DNA from: Chloroflexota bacterium | GTDB lineage: Bacteria; Chloroflexota; Dehalococcoidia; DSTF01; RBG-16-68-14 | Direction: 5' to 3' | DNA length: 64,000 nt | Assembly: GCA_003228685.1 (NCBI GenBank) | Contig: QIFC01000123.1 | Span: forward strand, 1-64,000 | Shown here: piece after piece, positions 47,440-55,951 of the stretch | Numbering within the stretch: the stretch's first letter is position 1 | Layout of the letters: every line of letters starts with the position of its first letter | Position numbers and translations under genes: made by a program | Notes under the pieces: generated by a model | What the model was told of the DNA's origin: nothing | Databases searched by the model: none | The model's input: the letters and a program-made list of their open reading frames with translations, nothing else

Positions 47440-48516
47440 ATGACAATGGGGAAGGGCCAAGACGACAGGAACAGACAACAAAAGGATGAACCTCGCTCCA
47501 GGCGCGCGCAGCGAAGGGCGGCGGAGCGGCGGCAGGCTCAGGCGGATACGAAGCAAAAGCAGGAGCATCCCGAATCGGAATCCTCGAACCGGCGGCTCAT
47601 CGTCGGTGCTGTTATCGCCGTCATCATCATCGCCATCGGCTTCATCGCGTTCGGCTGGTACCAAACGGAGATCAAGCCCTTCGGCAAGACAGTCCTCCGC
47701 GTAGAGGAGACCAAGTACAACCTTTCCCATCTGCAACGCAGGATGCAACTGGAGCTGGATACCGGCTTCAACTTCTCGCTTGGTACCTCATCGATCCTGA
47801 GTCTCCCTGACTTCATGATCTTCCAGCTTGAAGGTGAGGCGTCGCTGCTTGAGGGCATCGGCGAACTCAATATCGAAGTCACAGATGAGGATGTTGCGGC
47901 TGAGATTCGCCTTCGCGGCGGCCTCGCCGACGACGTTGAGCCCAGCGTCTTCGCCGACGAAGTCCGCGATCAGGTTGACCGCAGCGGGCTGAAGCAGAAC
48001 GAGTACGATCTGATGCTCAGGGGCTTCGTGGCCGAGCAGCGCGCGCGCGACTACTTCTTGTTCTTGGGTCCCACTGAGCAGCCGCAGGTGCGCGGAAGAA
48101 TGATCATCCTGGAAGATGCCGACCCGGAAGATGAGGAAGAGGCCGCCGCCGTGCTGGCCCGGTTGGACGCGGGTGAGGACTTCATGTTCGTGGCACTGGA
48201 AGTCACGTTAGCCCCCAGCACGATCGAGCTCGACTGGTTCGAACGTGACGGCGAGCCGACGGTGTTTGAGGACGTCCAGGACTTCTTCTTTGAAGCGGAA
48301 GCCGGAGAGCGCAGCGACGTAATCACACAAGGCAACTTCTTCTACATCGTCGAGGTGTTGGAGAAGGACGACGCCCGCCTGCTCGATGATGACCAGCGTA
48401 ATGGCGTGGCGGACCGTTCGCTCTTTGATTGGATCAGCGGCCTGCGAGAAACGCTGAACATTGAGCGAGACCTCACACAGGATGACTCGATAGACGCTCT
48501 TAACAAGCTCAACTAG
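47440..48516 (+). CDS. Membrane-anchored parvulin-type peptidyl-prolyl isomerase
   Basis: SurA/PrsA-like foldase of 358 residues. A highly charged N-terminal tail (about 1-48, Arg/Gln/Glu-rich) precedes a single transmembrane segment (LIVGAVIAVIIIAIGFIAFGW), so the bulk is outside the membrane. A SurA N-like helical region (about 80-215) follows, and a parvulin domain (about 215-325) with QVRGRMIILEDADPEDEEEAAAVLARLDAGEDF and IELDWFERDGEPTVFEDVQDFFFEAEAGERSDVI. The parvulin core is diverged (ARGR-x-I in place of HI-LV), so isomerase activity is uncertain and chaperone function is likely. ATG 47440 and ATG 47446 are both possible starts. Genes for a coiled-coil protein and ThrC follow closely. 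Confidence 0.82.
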   Translation: MTMGKGQDDRNRQQKDEPRSRRAQRRAAERRQAQADTKQKQEHPESESSNRRLIVGAVIAVIIIAIGFIAFGWYQTEIKPFGKTVLRVEETKYNLSHLQRRMQLELDTGFNFSLGTSSILSLPDFMIFQLEGEASLLEGIGELNIEVTDEDVAAEIRLRGGLADDVEPSVFADEVRDQVDRSGLKQNEYDLMLRGFVAEQRARDYFLFLGPTEQPQVRGRMIILEDADPEDEEEAAAVLARLDAGEDFMFVALEVTLAPSTIELDWFERDGEPTVFEDVQDFFFEAEAGERSDVITQGNFFYIVEVLEKDDARLLDDDQRNGVADRSLFDWISGLRETLNIERDLTQDDSIDALNKLN

Positions 48517-48533
48517 CGGGATCGGCTGGAGAA

Positions 48534-49550
48534 TTGGTCAAGGAGCTGCCGTCTGAGACCCAGGTGGGCGCCATCGGTTGGGCGCAGGACCAACTCTATC
48601 AACTCAAGGCGCAGGTGGCGCAACTCGAGCAGCAGCTCGAACAAGTCCAGGTGATCAATACCAAGCTCGGCGAGAGTACGCACAAGGTCGAAGGATCGCT
48701 CCAAGAGGCAATCCTCGCCGCCTCCCAAACGCCTCGGGTGCAGGAAGAGCTGAACCAGGCCATCGCGCTGATCGTGCAGTTGCAGGACCGCCAGGCCGAG
48801 ACCAAGGAGCGCATCGAAGAGCTCGATCGGTCACGCGGGCTCGATGAGGACCGTGACCTGGAGGAGTGGTCCGAGGTGGTCAAACGGACTGAGCAGCTCG
48901 AGCGTCAGGTCGAGCTCTTGAAGGACCGCCAGTCGGGCGTTGACGAGAGCCGCCGGCACCAGAGCGAGGAGGTCGCCCTTCTGCGGCAGCAGATCCAGCA
49001 AATGGAGGTTCGCCTAGATACAGCGGAAGGCAAGTCCACCAGAAGTCTCGAGAACGCCAGCGGAGCCGACCAGAAGCTCTCGCAAGTCGAATCGACGGTC
49101 GAGGAGTTGCGCCAGCAGAACGAAGCGATCGGTGAGCGGGCGCGCGTGACCGCGGAGTCGGTCAACAAGGTCGAGCACATGCTGGAACTAAACCTGGAGG
49201 AGCTGTCGCGGATGGAGATGCTCGCTGAGCGGATAGAACTACACCGCGCCGAGCGCCAGCGCTTAGAGGACCGCGCGCTCCGCTTGGAGGAACAGCTGCA
49301 GGAACTGGGCGGCCGGGCGGAACTGGCAGAGCACCAGCAAGGCAAGCTGGGTAGCCAGCAGCAAGGGCTGGCTTCACGTCTCGATACCCTGCAGGAGCAG
49401 GTCGAAGAGCAGCGCAGCATCCTGATCGAGCAAATACGTAAGCTCACGGCGACCCAGGACCGGACGAAGCGACGCCAGATCCAGGAGCTGGAACGCGAAC
49501 TGCGGGAGATGAAGCAGTACATCGCGGACCTGGCGCGTGAGGAGGGCTGA
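48534..49550 (+). CDS. Long coiled-coil protein of unknown function
   Basis: Cytoplasmic protein of 338 residues that is almost entirely heptad-patterned helix, rich in Glu, Gln, Leu and Arg (QLYQLKAQVAQLEQQLEQ; QIQQMEVRLDTAEG; LEEQLQELGGRAELAEHQQG). There is no membrane segment, signal or catalytic motif. The heptads break near residues 80-105 and 120-135, giving perhaps three coiled segments. Start TTG 48534 is supported by GGAG just upstream; the gene lies 17 bases after the foldase gene and three bases before thrC. Coiled-coil proteins of this type can be scaffolds or SMC/tropomyosin-like; no family can be named. Confidence 0.7.
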   Translation: MVKELPSETQVGAIGWAQDQLYQLKAQVAQLEQQLEQVQVINTKLGESTHKVEGSLQEAILAASQTPRVQEELNQAIALIVQLQDRQAETKERIEELDRSRGLDEDRDLEEWSEVVKRTEQLERQVELLKDRQSGVDESRRHQSEEVALLRQQIQQMEVRLDTAEGKSTRSLENASGADQKLSQVESTVEELRQQNEAIGERARVTAESVNKVEHMLELNLEELSRMEMLAERIELHRAERQRLEDRALRLEEQLQELGGRAELAEHQQGKLGSQQQGLASRLDTLQEQVEEQRSILIEQIRKLTATQDRTKRRQIQELERELREMKQYIADLAREEG

Positions 49551-49553
49551 CGC

Positions 49554-50627
49554 GTGTCGGCAATCGTAGGGCAGCGAGACGCTGGCGTGCTCTTTCGGTT
49601 CAAGGATCGCCTCCCAGTTACCGACGCCACGCCGATGATCACGCTCGGCGAAGGCTCGACGCCGCTCGTGCGATCGGTGCGCCTCGAAGAGGCCGTCGGC
49701 TGCGAAGCGCTCTACTTTAAGTTGGAGAGCTGCAACCCGAGCGGCTCGTTCAAAGACCGCGGCATGGTCGTCGCCGTCGCGAAGGCGCTCGAGCGTGGCG
49801 ACACGGCCGTGCTCTGCGCCTCCACCGGCAACACCAGCGCGTCCGCGGCAGCCTATGCTGCCCGCTGTCACCTGCGCGTCTACGTCATCGTGCCGCACGG
49901 CAACATCGCGGAGGGCAAACTGGCGCAGGCGGTCGCGCACGGCGCCCGCATCATCGCGATCGACGGCGGGTTCGACGACGCGCTGCGGCTGGCCCGCGAG
50001 ATCACGCAGCGCCACCCGATCGCGCTGGTGAACTCCGTCAACCCGCATCGCATCGAGGGCCAGAAGACGGCGTCCTTTGAGATCGTCGATGATCTAGGGG
50101 ATGCGCCGGACATCCTCTGCTTGCCGGTTGGCAACGCCGGTAACATCACGGCGTATTGGAAGGGTTTCGTAGAGTCCTATCAGCGCGAAGAGGCTACCAA
50201 GAAGCCATTGATGTGGGGCTTCCAGGCCGCGGGCGCGGCGCCGATCGTGGCCGGAGAACCAGTCGCTGAGCCGAGGACGCTCGCGACGGCGATTCGCATT
50301 GGCAATCCCGCCAGCTGGGAAGGCGCGACGAACGCCCGCGACGAGTCCGGCGGCGATATTCGCGCCGTCACCGACGATGAGATCGTCGACGCCTATCGGA
50401 GGCTCGCTCAGGAGGAAGGCATCTTCTGCGAGCCGGCGTCCGCGGCCTGTGTCGCCGGCCTGCTCGGCCGGGCCAAGGATGGCGAGGACTTGGCTGGCAA
50501 GACGATCGTGTGCGTCATCACGGGCAATGGATTGAAGGACCCCGAACGCGCGATGGCGGAGTTCGCGCCGGAGCTACATGCCATCGCCCCTGAGGTCTCA
50601 CGCGTGGAAGCGGAGATGGGACTCTAG
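49554..50627 (+). CDS. thrC: Threonine synthase
   Basis: PLP enzyme of 357 residues that makes threonine from O-phosphohomoserine. PMITLGEGSTPLV opens the domain, the PLP Lys is in NPSGSFKDRGMVVAVAKALE, CASTGNTSASAAAYAARC and IVPHGNIAEGKLAQAVAHGA bind phosphate, and LPVGNAGNITAYWKGF is the glycine loop. The short form without the long N-terminal extension fits the class II-like bacterial type. GTG 49554 is three bases after the coiled-coil gene's stop. No other threonine-pathway gene is adjacent. Alternative assignment as a related threonine dehydratase-like fold is unlikely because of the complete ThrC motif set. Confidence 0.94.
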   Translation: MSAIVGQRDAGVLFRFKDRLPVTDATPMITLGEGSTPLVRSVRLEEAVGCEALYFKLESCNPSGSFKDRGMVVAVAKALERGDTAVLCASTGNTSASAAAYAARCHLRVYVIVPHGNIAEGKLAQAVAHGARIIAIDGGFDDALRLAREITQRHPIALVNSVNPHRIEGQKTASFEIVDDLGDAPDILCLPVGNAGNITAYWKGFVESYQREEATKKPLMWGFQAAGAAPIVAGEPVAEPRTLATAIRIGNPASWEGATNARDESGGDIRAVTDDEIVDAYRRLAQEEGIFCEPASAACVAGLLGRAKDGEDLAGKTIVCVITGNGLKDPERAMAEFAPELHAIAPEVSRVEAEMGL

Positions 50628-50644
50628 CAGTAAGGAGCAACATC

Positions 50645-51004
50645 ATGTCTGATTGGCCACGACCCGTTGTCATTTTCCAGATCCAGGCGAAGGATGTCGA
50701 AAAGCAGAAGGCGTTCTACAGCGAGATGTTCGATTGGGATATCGAACAGTCCGAAGGCTCGCCGTTTCTGTCGATTCCGGCAGGCAAAGGGCCGCCCGAG
50801 AATGGCATCGGTGGCATCCTGAGTGGAGCTGAGAACTCTGCCATCGTGATCTACATCCAGGTCGCGAACCTTGGCGAGTCGCTAGAGAAGACGGTAGCGC
50901 TTGGCGGCAAAGTCACACTTCCATCAACTGACGTGCCCAACGGCCCCACAATCGCGGCCATCGAAGACCCTGAGGGCAACCCAGTCGGCCTCGTCCAGAT
51001 GTAG
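50645..51004 (+). CDS. VOC (glyoxalase/bleomycin resistance) superfamily protein
   Basis: Single VOC-domain pair protein of 119 residues. VVIFQIQAKDVEKQKAFYSEMFDWDIE matches the first beta-alpha-beta module and VIYIQVANLGESLEKTVALGGKV the second, with IAAIEDPEGNPVGLVQM at the end supplying a metal-type Glu/Asp region. The usual His metal ligand near the N-terminus is replaced by Gln (FQIQ), so metal binding may be altered. ATG 50645 has AAGGAG upstream. The gene closes a plus-strand block; the next gene is convergent with only a ten-base gap. Function is unknown, as for most of this superfamily. Confidence 0.82.
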   Translation: MSDWPRPVVIFQIQAKDVEKQKAFYSEMFDWDIEQSEGSPFLSIPAGKGPPENGIGGILSGAENSAIVIYIQVANLGESLEKTVALGGKVTLPSTDVPNGPTIAAIEDPEGNPVGLVQM

Positions 51005-51013
51005 GCCACGCCG

Positions 51014-51697
51014 CTAGGCCTCGCCCGACCACACCTCGATCAGCACACCTTCCGCGGGCGCGCCGGCAGCGCCTTTTTCGCACTGCAACGCGTTGACCTT
51101 CCAGTCGTCCGGGGCGCCGGCCGTGCCGCCAAGCAGCGGGTAGAGACAGTCGATCGTTGACTTCACGGTACCCGTGGCGATGTCTCCGAGGTTCATCTTC
51201 GTCCCGGCGAAAGACAGTTTGATGCTGACGCTCTCATTCGTGGCCGAGGGTACGCCGGGGAGTTCCGTGAGCCACGCGGGTAGTTCGGGTGCGGTGCCGC
51301 TCTTTGGGAGCGGAGCCACGTACACGTCTCTGAATGCGAGCCGATAGCCGTCTGGCTGGAACTCGGGCGCGTCTCCCTGCTCCAGACGCGCGGCGCACCC
51401 GGCTGGCGCCTTGAGAAGGCGCCTCGCGCGGAACCACATGAGGTTGGGCCGTCTCCCCCCGAGCCATCCGAGCTGGTTGATCATGGCTGAGAAAACAGGC
51501 TCGCACATGTTGTCAATGTCGAAGGGCTGGTTGCCGCGCTGCCGTGACTGGACTTGGAAGTCGAGCAACATGCCGCCGCTCTGGCAACAGGCTTCACCGT
51601 CAGGGACGGCTTGCCTGATCGCTTCCTTCCAGGGCCGTTCCCGTTTCGTGGCGAAGGTCGCCGGCTCGCCGGCTATCCAGAACTCGTGCGCGTGCAT
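51014..51697 (-). CDS. Unrecognised protein with RusA-like features
   Basis: Protein of 227 residues that I do not place with certainty. The first 130 residues resemble RusA-type Holliday junction resolvases: HEFWIAGEPATFATKRERPWKEAIRQAVP at the N-terminus (compare the GEP-x-x-K-R pattern) and PFDIDNMCEPVFSAMINQLGW (compare the acidic D-x-DN-x-x-K-x-x-x-D-A-L-N motif). The conserved Lys after DN is replaced by Glu and the second Asp by Ser. The last 90 residues look like a beta-rich add-on with LSFAGTKMNLGDIATGTVKSTIDCLYPLLGGTAGAPDDWKV, which has another acidic cluster. It lies 12 bases after the sulfatase gene in the same direction. It could be a decayed or repurposed nuclease; confidence in function is low. 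Confidence 0.5.
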   Translation of the reverse strand: MHAHEFWIAGEPATFATKRERPWKEAIRQAVPDGEACCQSGGMLLDFQVQSRQRGNQPFDIDNMCEPVFSAMINQLGWLGGRRPNLMWFRARRLLKAPAGCAARLEQGDAPEFQPDGYRLAFRDVYVAPLPKSGTAPELPAWLTELPGVPSATNESVSIKLSFAGTKMNLGDIATGTVKSTIDCLYPLLGGTAGAPDDWKVNALQCEKGAAGAPAEGVLIEVWSGEA

Positions 51698-51708
51698 CAG
51701 AGCGCTCC

Positions 51709-53235
51709 TTACTCCATACCCAACCGGGCGATCTGGTCGTCCGGCGCTTCGACTTCCAGCAGCGCCTGGCGCAACTTGTCGGCCAGGTCGTTCTCGGTCG
51801 ATGAGCCGTCGAGGTTCTCGTCCTCGCCGGGGTCTTCCTGCAGGTCGTAAAGATGGTTGCCTGAGAACGGGCCGATCGCCCAGTAGGGCAACAGATCGCC
51901 CTCCCGGAACGGCTGCCGGATCACGGGCACCTCAGAGCCCGGCATCTTGTCTAGGAACGCGCGGTCGTCTGGCACGGGCAGGCGTAGCCCCGGCAGCGAC
52001 GGGATAGGCATCGTCGACCAACGGTTCGACCACATCGAGATCGGCAGGTTCGCGTCCTCCGGCGCTCGCGCGTACTTAAAGCGATCGTCTATCAAGTGCA
52101 CTTCGCGGCCCCAGACGCCGCACAGGACGGAGTCCCTGATCGACGTAGCCTCGCCGCGGATCAGCGGCAGCAGCGAGCTGCCATGCGTCCTGTGCTTCAC
52201 CTCCACGCCGAACAGGTCTGCCAGCGTCGCGAAGATGTCTGTGCTTGTCGTCAGCGCCGAGACCGTGCCCGGCTCGACTCCTGGCCAAGAGATCATCATC
52301 GGGATGTGCCCAAGCGGCTCATATGCCGGCACGCCGGGCTTGCCCCAGATGTCCTTTTCGCCCAGGTAGTGGCCGTGGTCGGTGCAGACGATCACGGCCG
52401 TGTCATCCCAGAGGCCGTTCCGCTCGATCGCGTCCATCACCTTGCCGAACCAGGTATCGATCATCGTCAGCTTGCCGCCGTAGCAGGCTCGAAGCTGATG
52501 CGTCTGGCGTTCAGTCAGCACGCCGCGTTCCAAAGCGCCCTTGATATAGGGAGGCCAGATCAGATGCGGGCCTTCCCAGGTGTCGTCGTACATCGAGGCG
52601 TACGGCTCCGGCGTGTCGAACGGTTCATGCGGGTCGAACTCGTCGACGAACAGGAAGAAGCGGTCGTGATAACCCGCGTTCTCGTCCAGCCACTCTGCCG
52701 TTGCGGCCATCGTTTTAGCGCCGGGGAAGTCCTGCTCCTCACGAAAGTAGCCCCGCGAGTTGTCGTACGGCATGAACCGCTCCGGGAACTTGGGAGCGCC
52801 GATCCAGGTATCGTCGGGGCGCGTCTTCCAGGGGTCGCTCTCGTGGCCGCGTTCGTACCGCCAAGCGTTGAAGTCGGTGTGGTAGTTCTCGCCGCCTGTC
52901 TCGAACAGGTGGGGATGATCGGTCACCAGCTGCGTCGTGATGCCCGCTCTGCACAGATGCGCCGTGATCGACTCTTCCCACAGTTCTATCGATCCCCATG
53001 GCTTCCAGAGAAAGTCGAGTGCGCCGCAGAGAATGTCGTGGCGGGCGGGGATGCAAGGCAGCGAGCCCGTGTAGTGCTTCTCGAAGGTCAATGCGCGCTT
53101 TGCGAAGGCGTCCAGGTTTGGCGTGTCGAACTCCGTGCCGCCGTAGCCGCCCAGCATGTGGCGGTTGAGCGAGTCGAGCAGGATGACGATCGCGTTCTTA
53201 GGGAGTGGTGGCCCTTCTGCCGCCGGCTCGCTCAT
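51709..53235 (-). CDS. Sulfatase-family hydrolase
   Basis: Sulfatase of 508 residues without a signal peptide. NAIVILLDSLNRHMLGGYGG begins the domain with the metal Asp. GSLPCIPARHDILCG contains the C-x-P-x-R core whose Cys would become formylglycine. FFLFVDEFDPHEPF carries the metal-binding Asp/His, TAVIVCTDHGHYLGEKDIWGKPG the later Asp-His pair, and IPMMISWPG is typical. It hydrolyses sulfate esters of an unknown, cytoplasmic substrate, or acts after export by an unseen route. ATG 53235 overlaps the upstream citE-like stop in ATGA. A sulfatase-modifying enzyme gene is not in the window. Confidence 0.9.
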   Translation of the reverse strand: MSEPAAEGPPLPKNAIVILLDSLNRHMLGGYGGTEFDTPNLDAFAKRALTFEKHYTGSLPCIPARHDILCGALDFLWKPWGSIELWEESITAHLCRAGITTQLVTDHPHLFETGGENYHTDFNAWRYERGHESDPWKTRPDDTWIGAPKFPERFMPYDNSRGYFREEQDFPGAKTMAATAEWLDENAGYHDRFFLFVDEFDPHEPFDTPEPYASMYDDTWEGPHLIWPPYIKGALERGVLTERQTHQLRACYGGKLTMIDTWFGKVMDAIERNGLWDDTAVIVCTDHGHYLGEKDIWGKPGVPAYEPLGHIPMMISWPGVEPGTVSALTTSTDIFATLADLFGVEVKHRTHGSSLLPLIRGEATSIRDSVLCGVWGREVHLIDDRFKYARAPEDANLPISMWSNRWSTMPIPSLPGLRLPVPDDRAFLDKMPGSEVPVIRQPFREGDLLPYWAIGPFSGNHLYDLQEDPGEDENLDGSSTENDLADKLRQALLEVEAPDDQIARLGME

Positions 53236-54170
53236 TGCCCCGATGCGGCCCCGCTGCCCGCGGTTGCGGACCCACTGCCGCCGGCAGACTCACTGCCGCT
53301 GGCGGCGGACGTGATAGCCGCTGCCTGGCCGACGATATGCTTCGCGCGCTCCGCGATTGGCCGGTCCACCATGTGCCCATCGAGCTGGACGGCGCCCAGT
53401 CCCTTGGCCTGCGCGTCTTCCCAGGCCCCCAGCACCCTGCGTGCGTAGATGATCTCATCTTCGCTTGGGCTGAAGACGTCGTGGACCGGCTGGATGTGCT
53501 TCGGATGGATCACGTACTTGCCGCTGAAGCCTAGCGACCGCGCCTGCTCTGCCTCAGCGATCAGCCCCTCAATGTCGTCGATGTGCGCCCAAGGCGTGTC
53601 GAACGCCTGCAGGCCCGCCGCCCGCGCGCAAACGGCGATCTCGCTGCGCGCGTGGGTCAGCTCGTGAGATCCCTTCGTGCGCCGGATGCCCATGTCGAAC
53701 GCGAAGTCTTCGCCGCCCAGCATCAGACCCGTGATCCGCGTGGATGCTCGGCTGATCTCCTCGCAGCGCAGCAGCCCCCCCGCTGATTCGATCGCGACGA
53801 TCAGATCGACTGTGCCCGGCTTGACGTCGTGGGCTAGCTCCTGCTCGCGCAGCAGCACGTCGACCTGCCGCACAGAGGCTGCGGACTCTGTCTTGGCGAG
53901 CACTGCTCCGCTGAGCCCCGCCTGCACTGCTCCAGCCAGGTCGTCTCGCGTGTCTCCGCTCTGGATGCTGTTGACGCGGACGTGTACCGTCTTGCCGGCC
54001 TCGGCGAGCTTGGGCACAGCCGCGCTGACCAGGCCGCGCGCGCGCTCCTTCTCCTCCGGGAGTACGGACTCTTCCAGGTCCAGGCAGAGGACATCGGCGG
54101 CGAGATTGCCGGCCTTGTCCAGCAACTCCTCGCGGCCTCCCGGGACGAACAGATGAGATCGGTACAGCAT
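53232..54170 (-). CDS. HpcH/HpaI aldolase, CitE-like lyase
   Basis: Citrate lyase beta-like enzyme of 312 residues. LYRSHLFVPGGREELLDKA opens the TIM barrel, DVLCLDLEESVLPEEKERAR gives the metal Asp/Glu, VRVNSIQSG, AKTESAASVRQVD, VAIESAGGLLRCEEI and LMLGGEDFAFDMGIRRTKG follow, ending GKYVIHPKHIQPVHDVFSP. These match CitE and its relatives such as malyl-CoA or citramalyl-CoA lyases. A Ser/Gly/Ala-rich tail of about 23 residues after the conserved domain is unusual. No citrate lyase alpha or gamma subunit is near, so a stand-alone CoA-ester lyase is more likely than citrate lyase. The gene overlaps the sulfatase gene by four bases. Confidence 0.87.
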   Translation of the reverse strand: MLYRSHLFVPGGREELLDKAGNLAADVLCLDLEESVLPEEKERARGLVSAAVPKLAEAGKTVHVRVNSIQSGDTRDDLAGAVQAGLSGAVLAKTESAASVRQVDVLLREQELAHDVKPGTVDLIVAIESAGGLLRCEEISRASTRITGLMLGGEDFAFDMGIRRTKGSHELTHARSEIAVCARAAGLQAFDTPWAHIDDIEGLIAEAEQARSLGFSGKYVIHPKHIQPVHDVFSPSEDEIIYARRVLGAWEDAQAKGLGAVQLDGHMVDRPIAERAKHIVGQAAAITSAASGSESAGGSGSATAGSGAASGQ

Positions 54171-54181
54171 GATGTTCCTCG

Positions 54182-54517
54182 TTAAGGCGCGCGAAACTCG
54201 CTCGCTGTGAGCACGCGCGCGTGCGTCGACTCGGTCAGCGTTTGGCGCTTGATCGCGGCGTCGCGGCCCTTCTGCCAGATGTCCTCGTCCACGCCTTCAG
54301 GCGCCGGTTGCGTGAAGCGCGTGCGCTGCCACATGCCCAGGTCGTCGTAGCGGGTGACCAGTACAACTTCGTTGCCGTCGCCGATGATCGTGGTCCAGAG
54401 CCCGATGATCTTGGCCCCGGCGGCCTCCATTGCCGGCCAGACGCCGTCGTTCGAGAGCTGTTGGAACTCGCGCCAGGTGCCGGGCTTGGTCTTCCACGTG
54501 CGCAGGACGTAAATCAT
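54182..54517 (-). CDS. NIPSNAP-family protein
   Basis: Ferredoxin-like-fold protein of 111 residues. MIYVLRTWKTKPGTWREFQQL starts the domain, and AKIIGLWTTIIGDGNEVVLVTRYDDLGMWQRTR is the NIPSNAP core, with a C-terminal strand HARVLTASEF. NIPSNAP proteins are small dimeric proteins of unclear function, often beside catabolic enzymes. Its gene lies three bases after the M16 peptidase gene's end and 11 bases before the citE-like gene, all on the minus strand, which suggests a shared transcript. Confidence 0.85.
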   Translation of the reverse strand: MIYVLRTWKTKPGTWREFQQLSNDGVWPAMEAAGAKIIGLWTTIIGDGNEVVLVTRYDDLGMWQRTRFTQPAPEGVDEDIWQKGRDAAIKRQTLTESTHARVLTASEFRAP

Positions 54518-54520
54518 CGC

Positions 54521-55795
54521 TTACGCCGCCAGCGCCTTCGCCAACTCGCCCTCGTCCGCGCCTGGGCCGACGAGAGACATCGAGAGGTTGTCGTCGCGGA
54601 AAAGCCGCTGTGCTACGCGCTGCACGTCCTCCGCGGTGACCGCCTGCAGCCGGTCGACGATATCGTCGATCGGCTCGATCTCGCCGAGCATGAGGAGCAG
54701 CTCGCCCGTGCGCTGGGCGAGCGCCATGGGCGACTCCAGGCTGAGCCGGAAGCTGCCGGTTGTGTAGTCGCGAGCCTTGGTCAGTTCTGCCCCGCCGACC
54801 AACTCGTCGACGAGCTTCATGAGTTCCGCTTTGATCACTTGCGTGGTTTCCGACACGTGCTCCGCGGTGACGCCAGCGCTGATCGTCATCACGCCGGTGT
54901 CGTTGTAGCGCGTCACGCCCGAACCGACAGAGTAGGCGAGGCCTCGGCTCTCGCGTACCTCCTTGAACAGCCGCGAACTCATGCCCCGGCCGAGCACCGC
55001 GTTCAGGATCGTGAGGGCATAACGGTCGGGATCGGTGCGGGAGACGGCGCGCAGGCTCATCCCCAAGTTGCTCTGCGTGATGTCGCGCGCCTCCACGATG
55101 ATGTGGTGCTCTGGACGTCCTTTCTTCGCCAGCTCAATGGGAGGCGGTTCGCCTCCCGTCTGTTCGCCGAACAGCTTTAGCGCCTCCTCAACGACCGCCT
55201 TGTGGGTTGTGTTCCCCGCCACGCTGAGTACTATGTTTTTCGGCACGTACCAGGTGGCGATGTGGTCCATGAAGTCGTCGCGGTTCATGTCCTCAACCGT
55301 CTCAACGGTGCCTGCCACCGGCCAGCCGAGTTGCTGGTCGCCGAATGAGGCCTGAGAGAGCAGGCGGCTGGCCCAAGCGCCGGGCTGGTCATAGGCGCGC
55401 CGGATCTCCTGCTGGACGACCGTTCGCTCGCGGTCGACCTCCTCCTGGGCGATCACGGAGTGCTGCAGCATGTCGGCGAGCACGTCCATCGCGAGTGAGA
55501 GCTTGTCGAACGGCACCTGGTTCCAGTAGCAGGTCACTTCCTGGCTCGTATAGGCGTTGAGTACGCCGCCGGCGCCTTCGATCGCCTCCGCGATATCGAT
55601 TGCGGTCTTCCGCCTTTCGGTGCCCTTGAACAGCATGTGTTCGATGTAGTGCGAGAGGCCGTTCGTGCGCGGCTCCTCTGCGCGCGAGCCAACGCCGACA
55701 AACACGTTGACGCTCACGGACTGGGCCGTTGGCACAGGCGTAGTGACGACGCGCAGGCCGTTCTCCAGCGTCTCGATCTCCCAGTTCGCGGTCAT
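54521..55795 (-). CDS. M16-family zinc peptidase
   Basis: Processing-peptidase-like M16B enzyme of 424 residues. The inverted zinc motif is GLSHYIEHMLFKGTERR (H-x-x-E-H), with the distant Glu near the helix of EVDRERTVVQQEIRRAYDQPG. The second half (about 220-424) is the usual inactive homologous domain, with SNLGMSLRAVSRTDPDRYALTILNAVLGRGMSSRLFKEVRESRGLAYSV containing the RGLAYS-type motif. There is no signal peptide, so it is cytoplasmic. The start was moved to ATG 55795 because AGGAGGG lies about five bases upstream; an upstream ATG at 55858 is unlikely. It is the first gene of a tight minus-strand cluster, with a TATAAT on that strand at 55857-55862. Confidence 0.92.
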   Translation of the reverse strand: MTANWEIETLENGLRVVTTPVPTAQSVSVNVFVGVGSRAEEPRTNGLSHYIEHMLFKGTERRKTAIDIAEAIEGAGGVLNAYTSQEVTCYWNQVPFDKLSLAMDVLADMLQHSVIAQEEVDRERTVVQQEIRRAYDQPGAWASRLLSQASFGDQQLGWPVAGTVETVEDMNRDDFMDHIATWYVPKNIVLSVAGNTTHKAVVEEALKLFGEQTGGEPPPIELAKKGRPEHHIIVEARDITQSNLGMSLRAVSRTDPDRYALTILNAVLGRGMSSRLFKEVRESRGLAYSVGSGVTRYNDTGVMTISAGVTAEHVSETTQVIKAELMKLVDELVGGAELTKARDYTTGSFRLSLESPMALAQRTGELLLMLGEIEPIDDIVDRLQAVTAEDVQRVAQRLFRDDNLSMSLVGPGADEGELAKALAA

Positions 55796-55856
55796 GCGCC
55801 CTCCTGATTGATGTCGTTCGTAGGTCCGACGGGCCCGACCGTCGGGCTCGACGGCC

Positions 55857-55862
55857 ATTATA
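55857..55862 (-). promoter_or_regulatory. Candidate -10 box of the M16 cluster
   Basis: Minus-strand TATAAT (plus-strand ATTATA). The -35 region at the right distance (TGTGAG) is poor. Transcription would start near 55850, about 55 bases before ATG 55795. Confidence 0.45.
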
Positions 55863-55951
55863 GGCGATGGGGCTCCTCTCTCACACCCCTTGGAGCTGCG
55901 CTGGTGGTATGATCGGGTAAACCAGGCCGGAGTGATTTCAGGGAGGGAATC

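Noticed and set aside
52096-53448. Open frame of 450 codons on the plus strand
   Set aside because: It is antisense to the sulfatase and CitE-like genes, whose motifs are intact; composition is that of a shadow frame.
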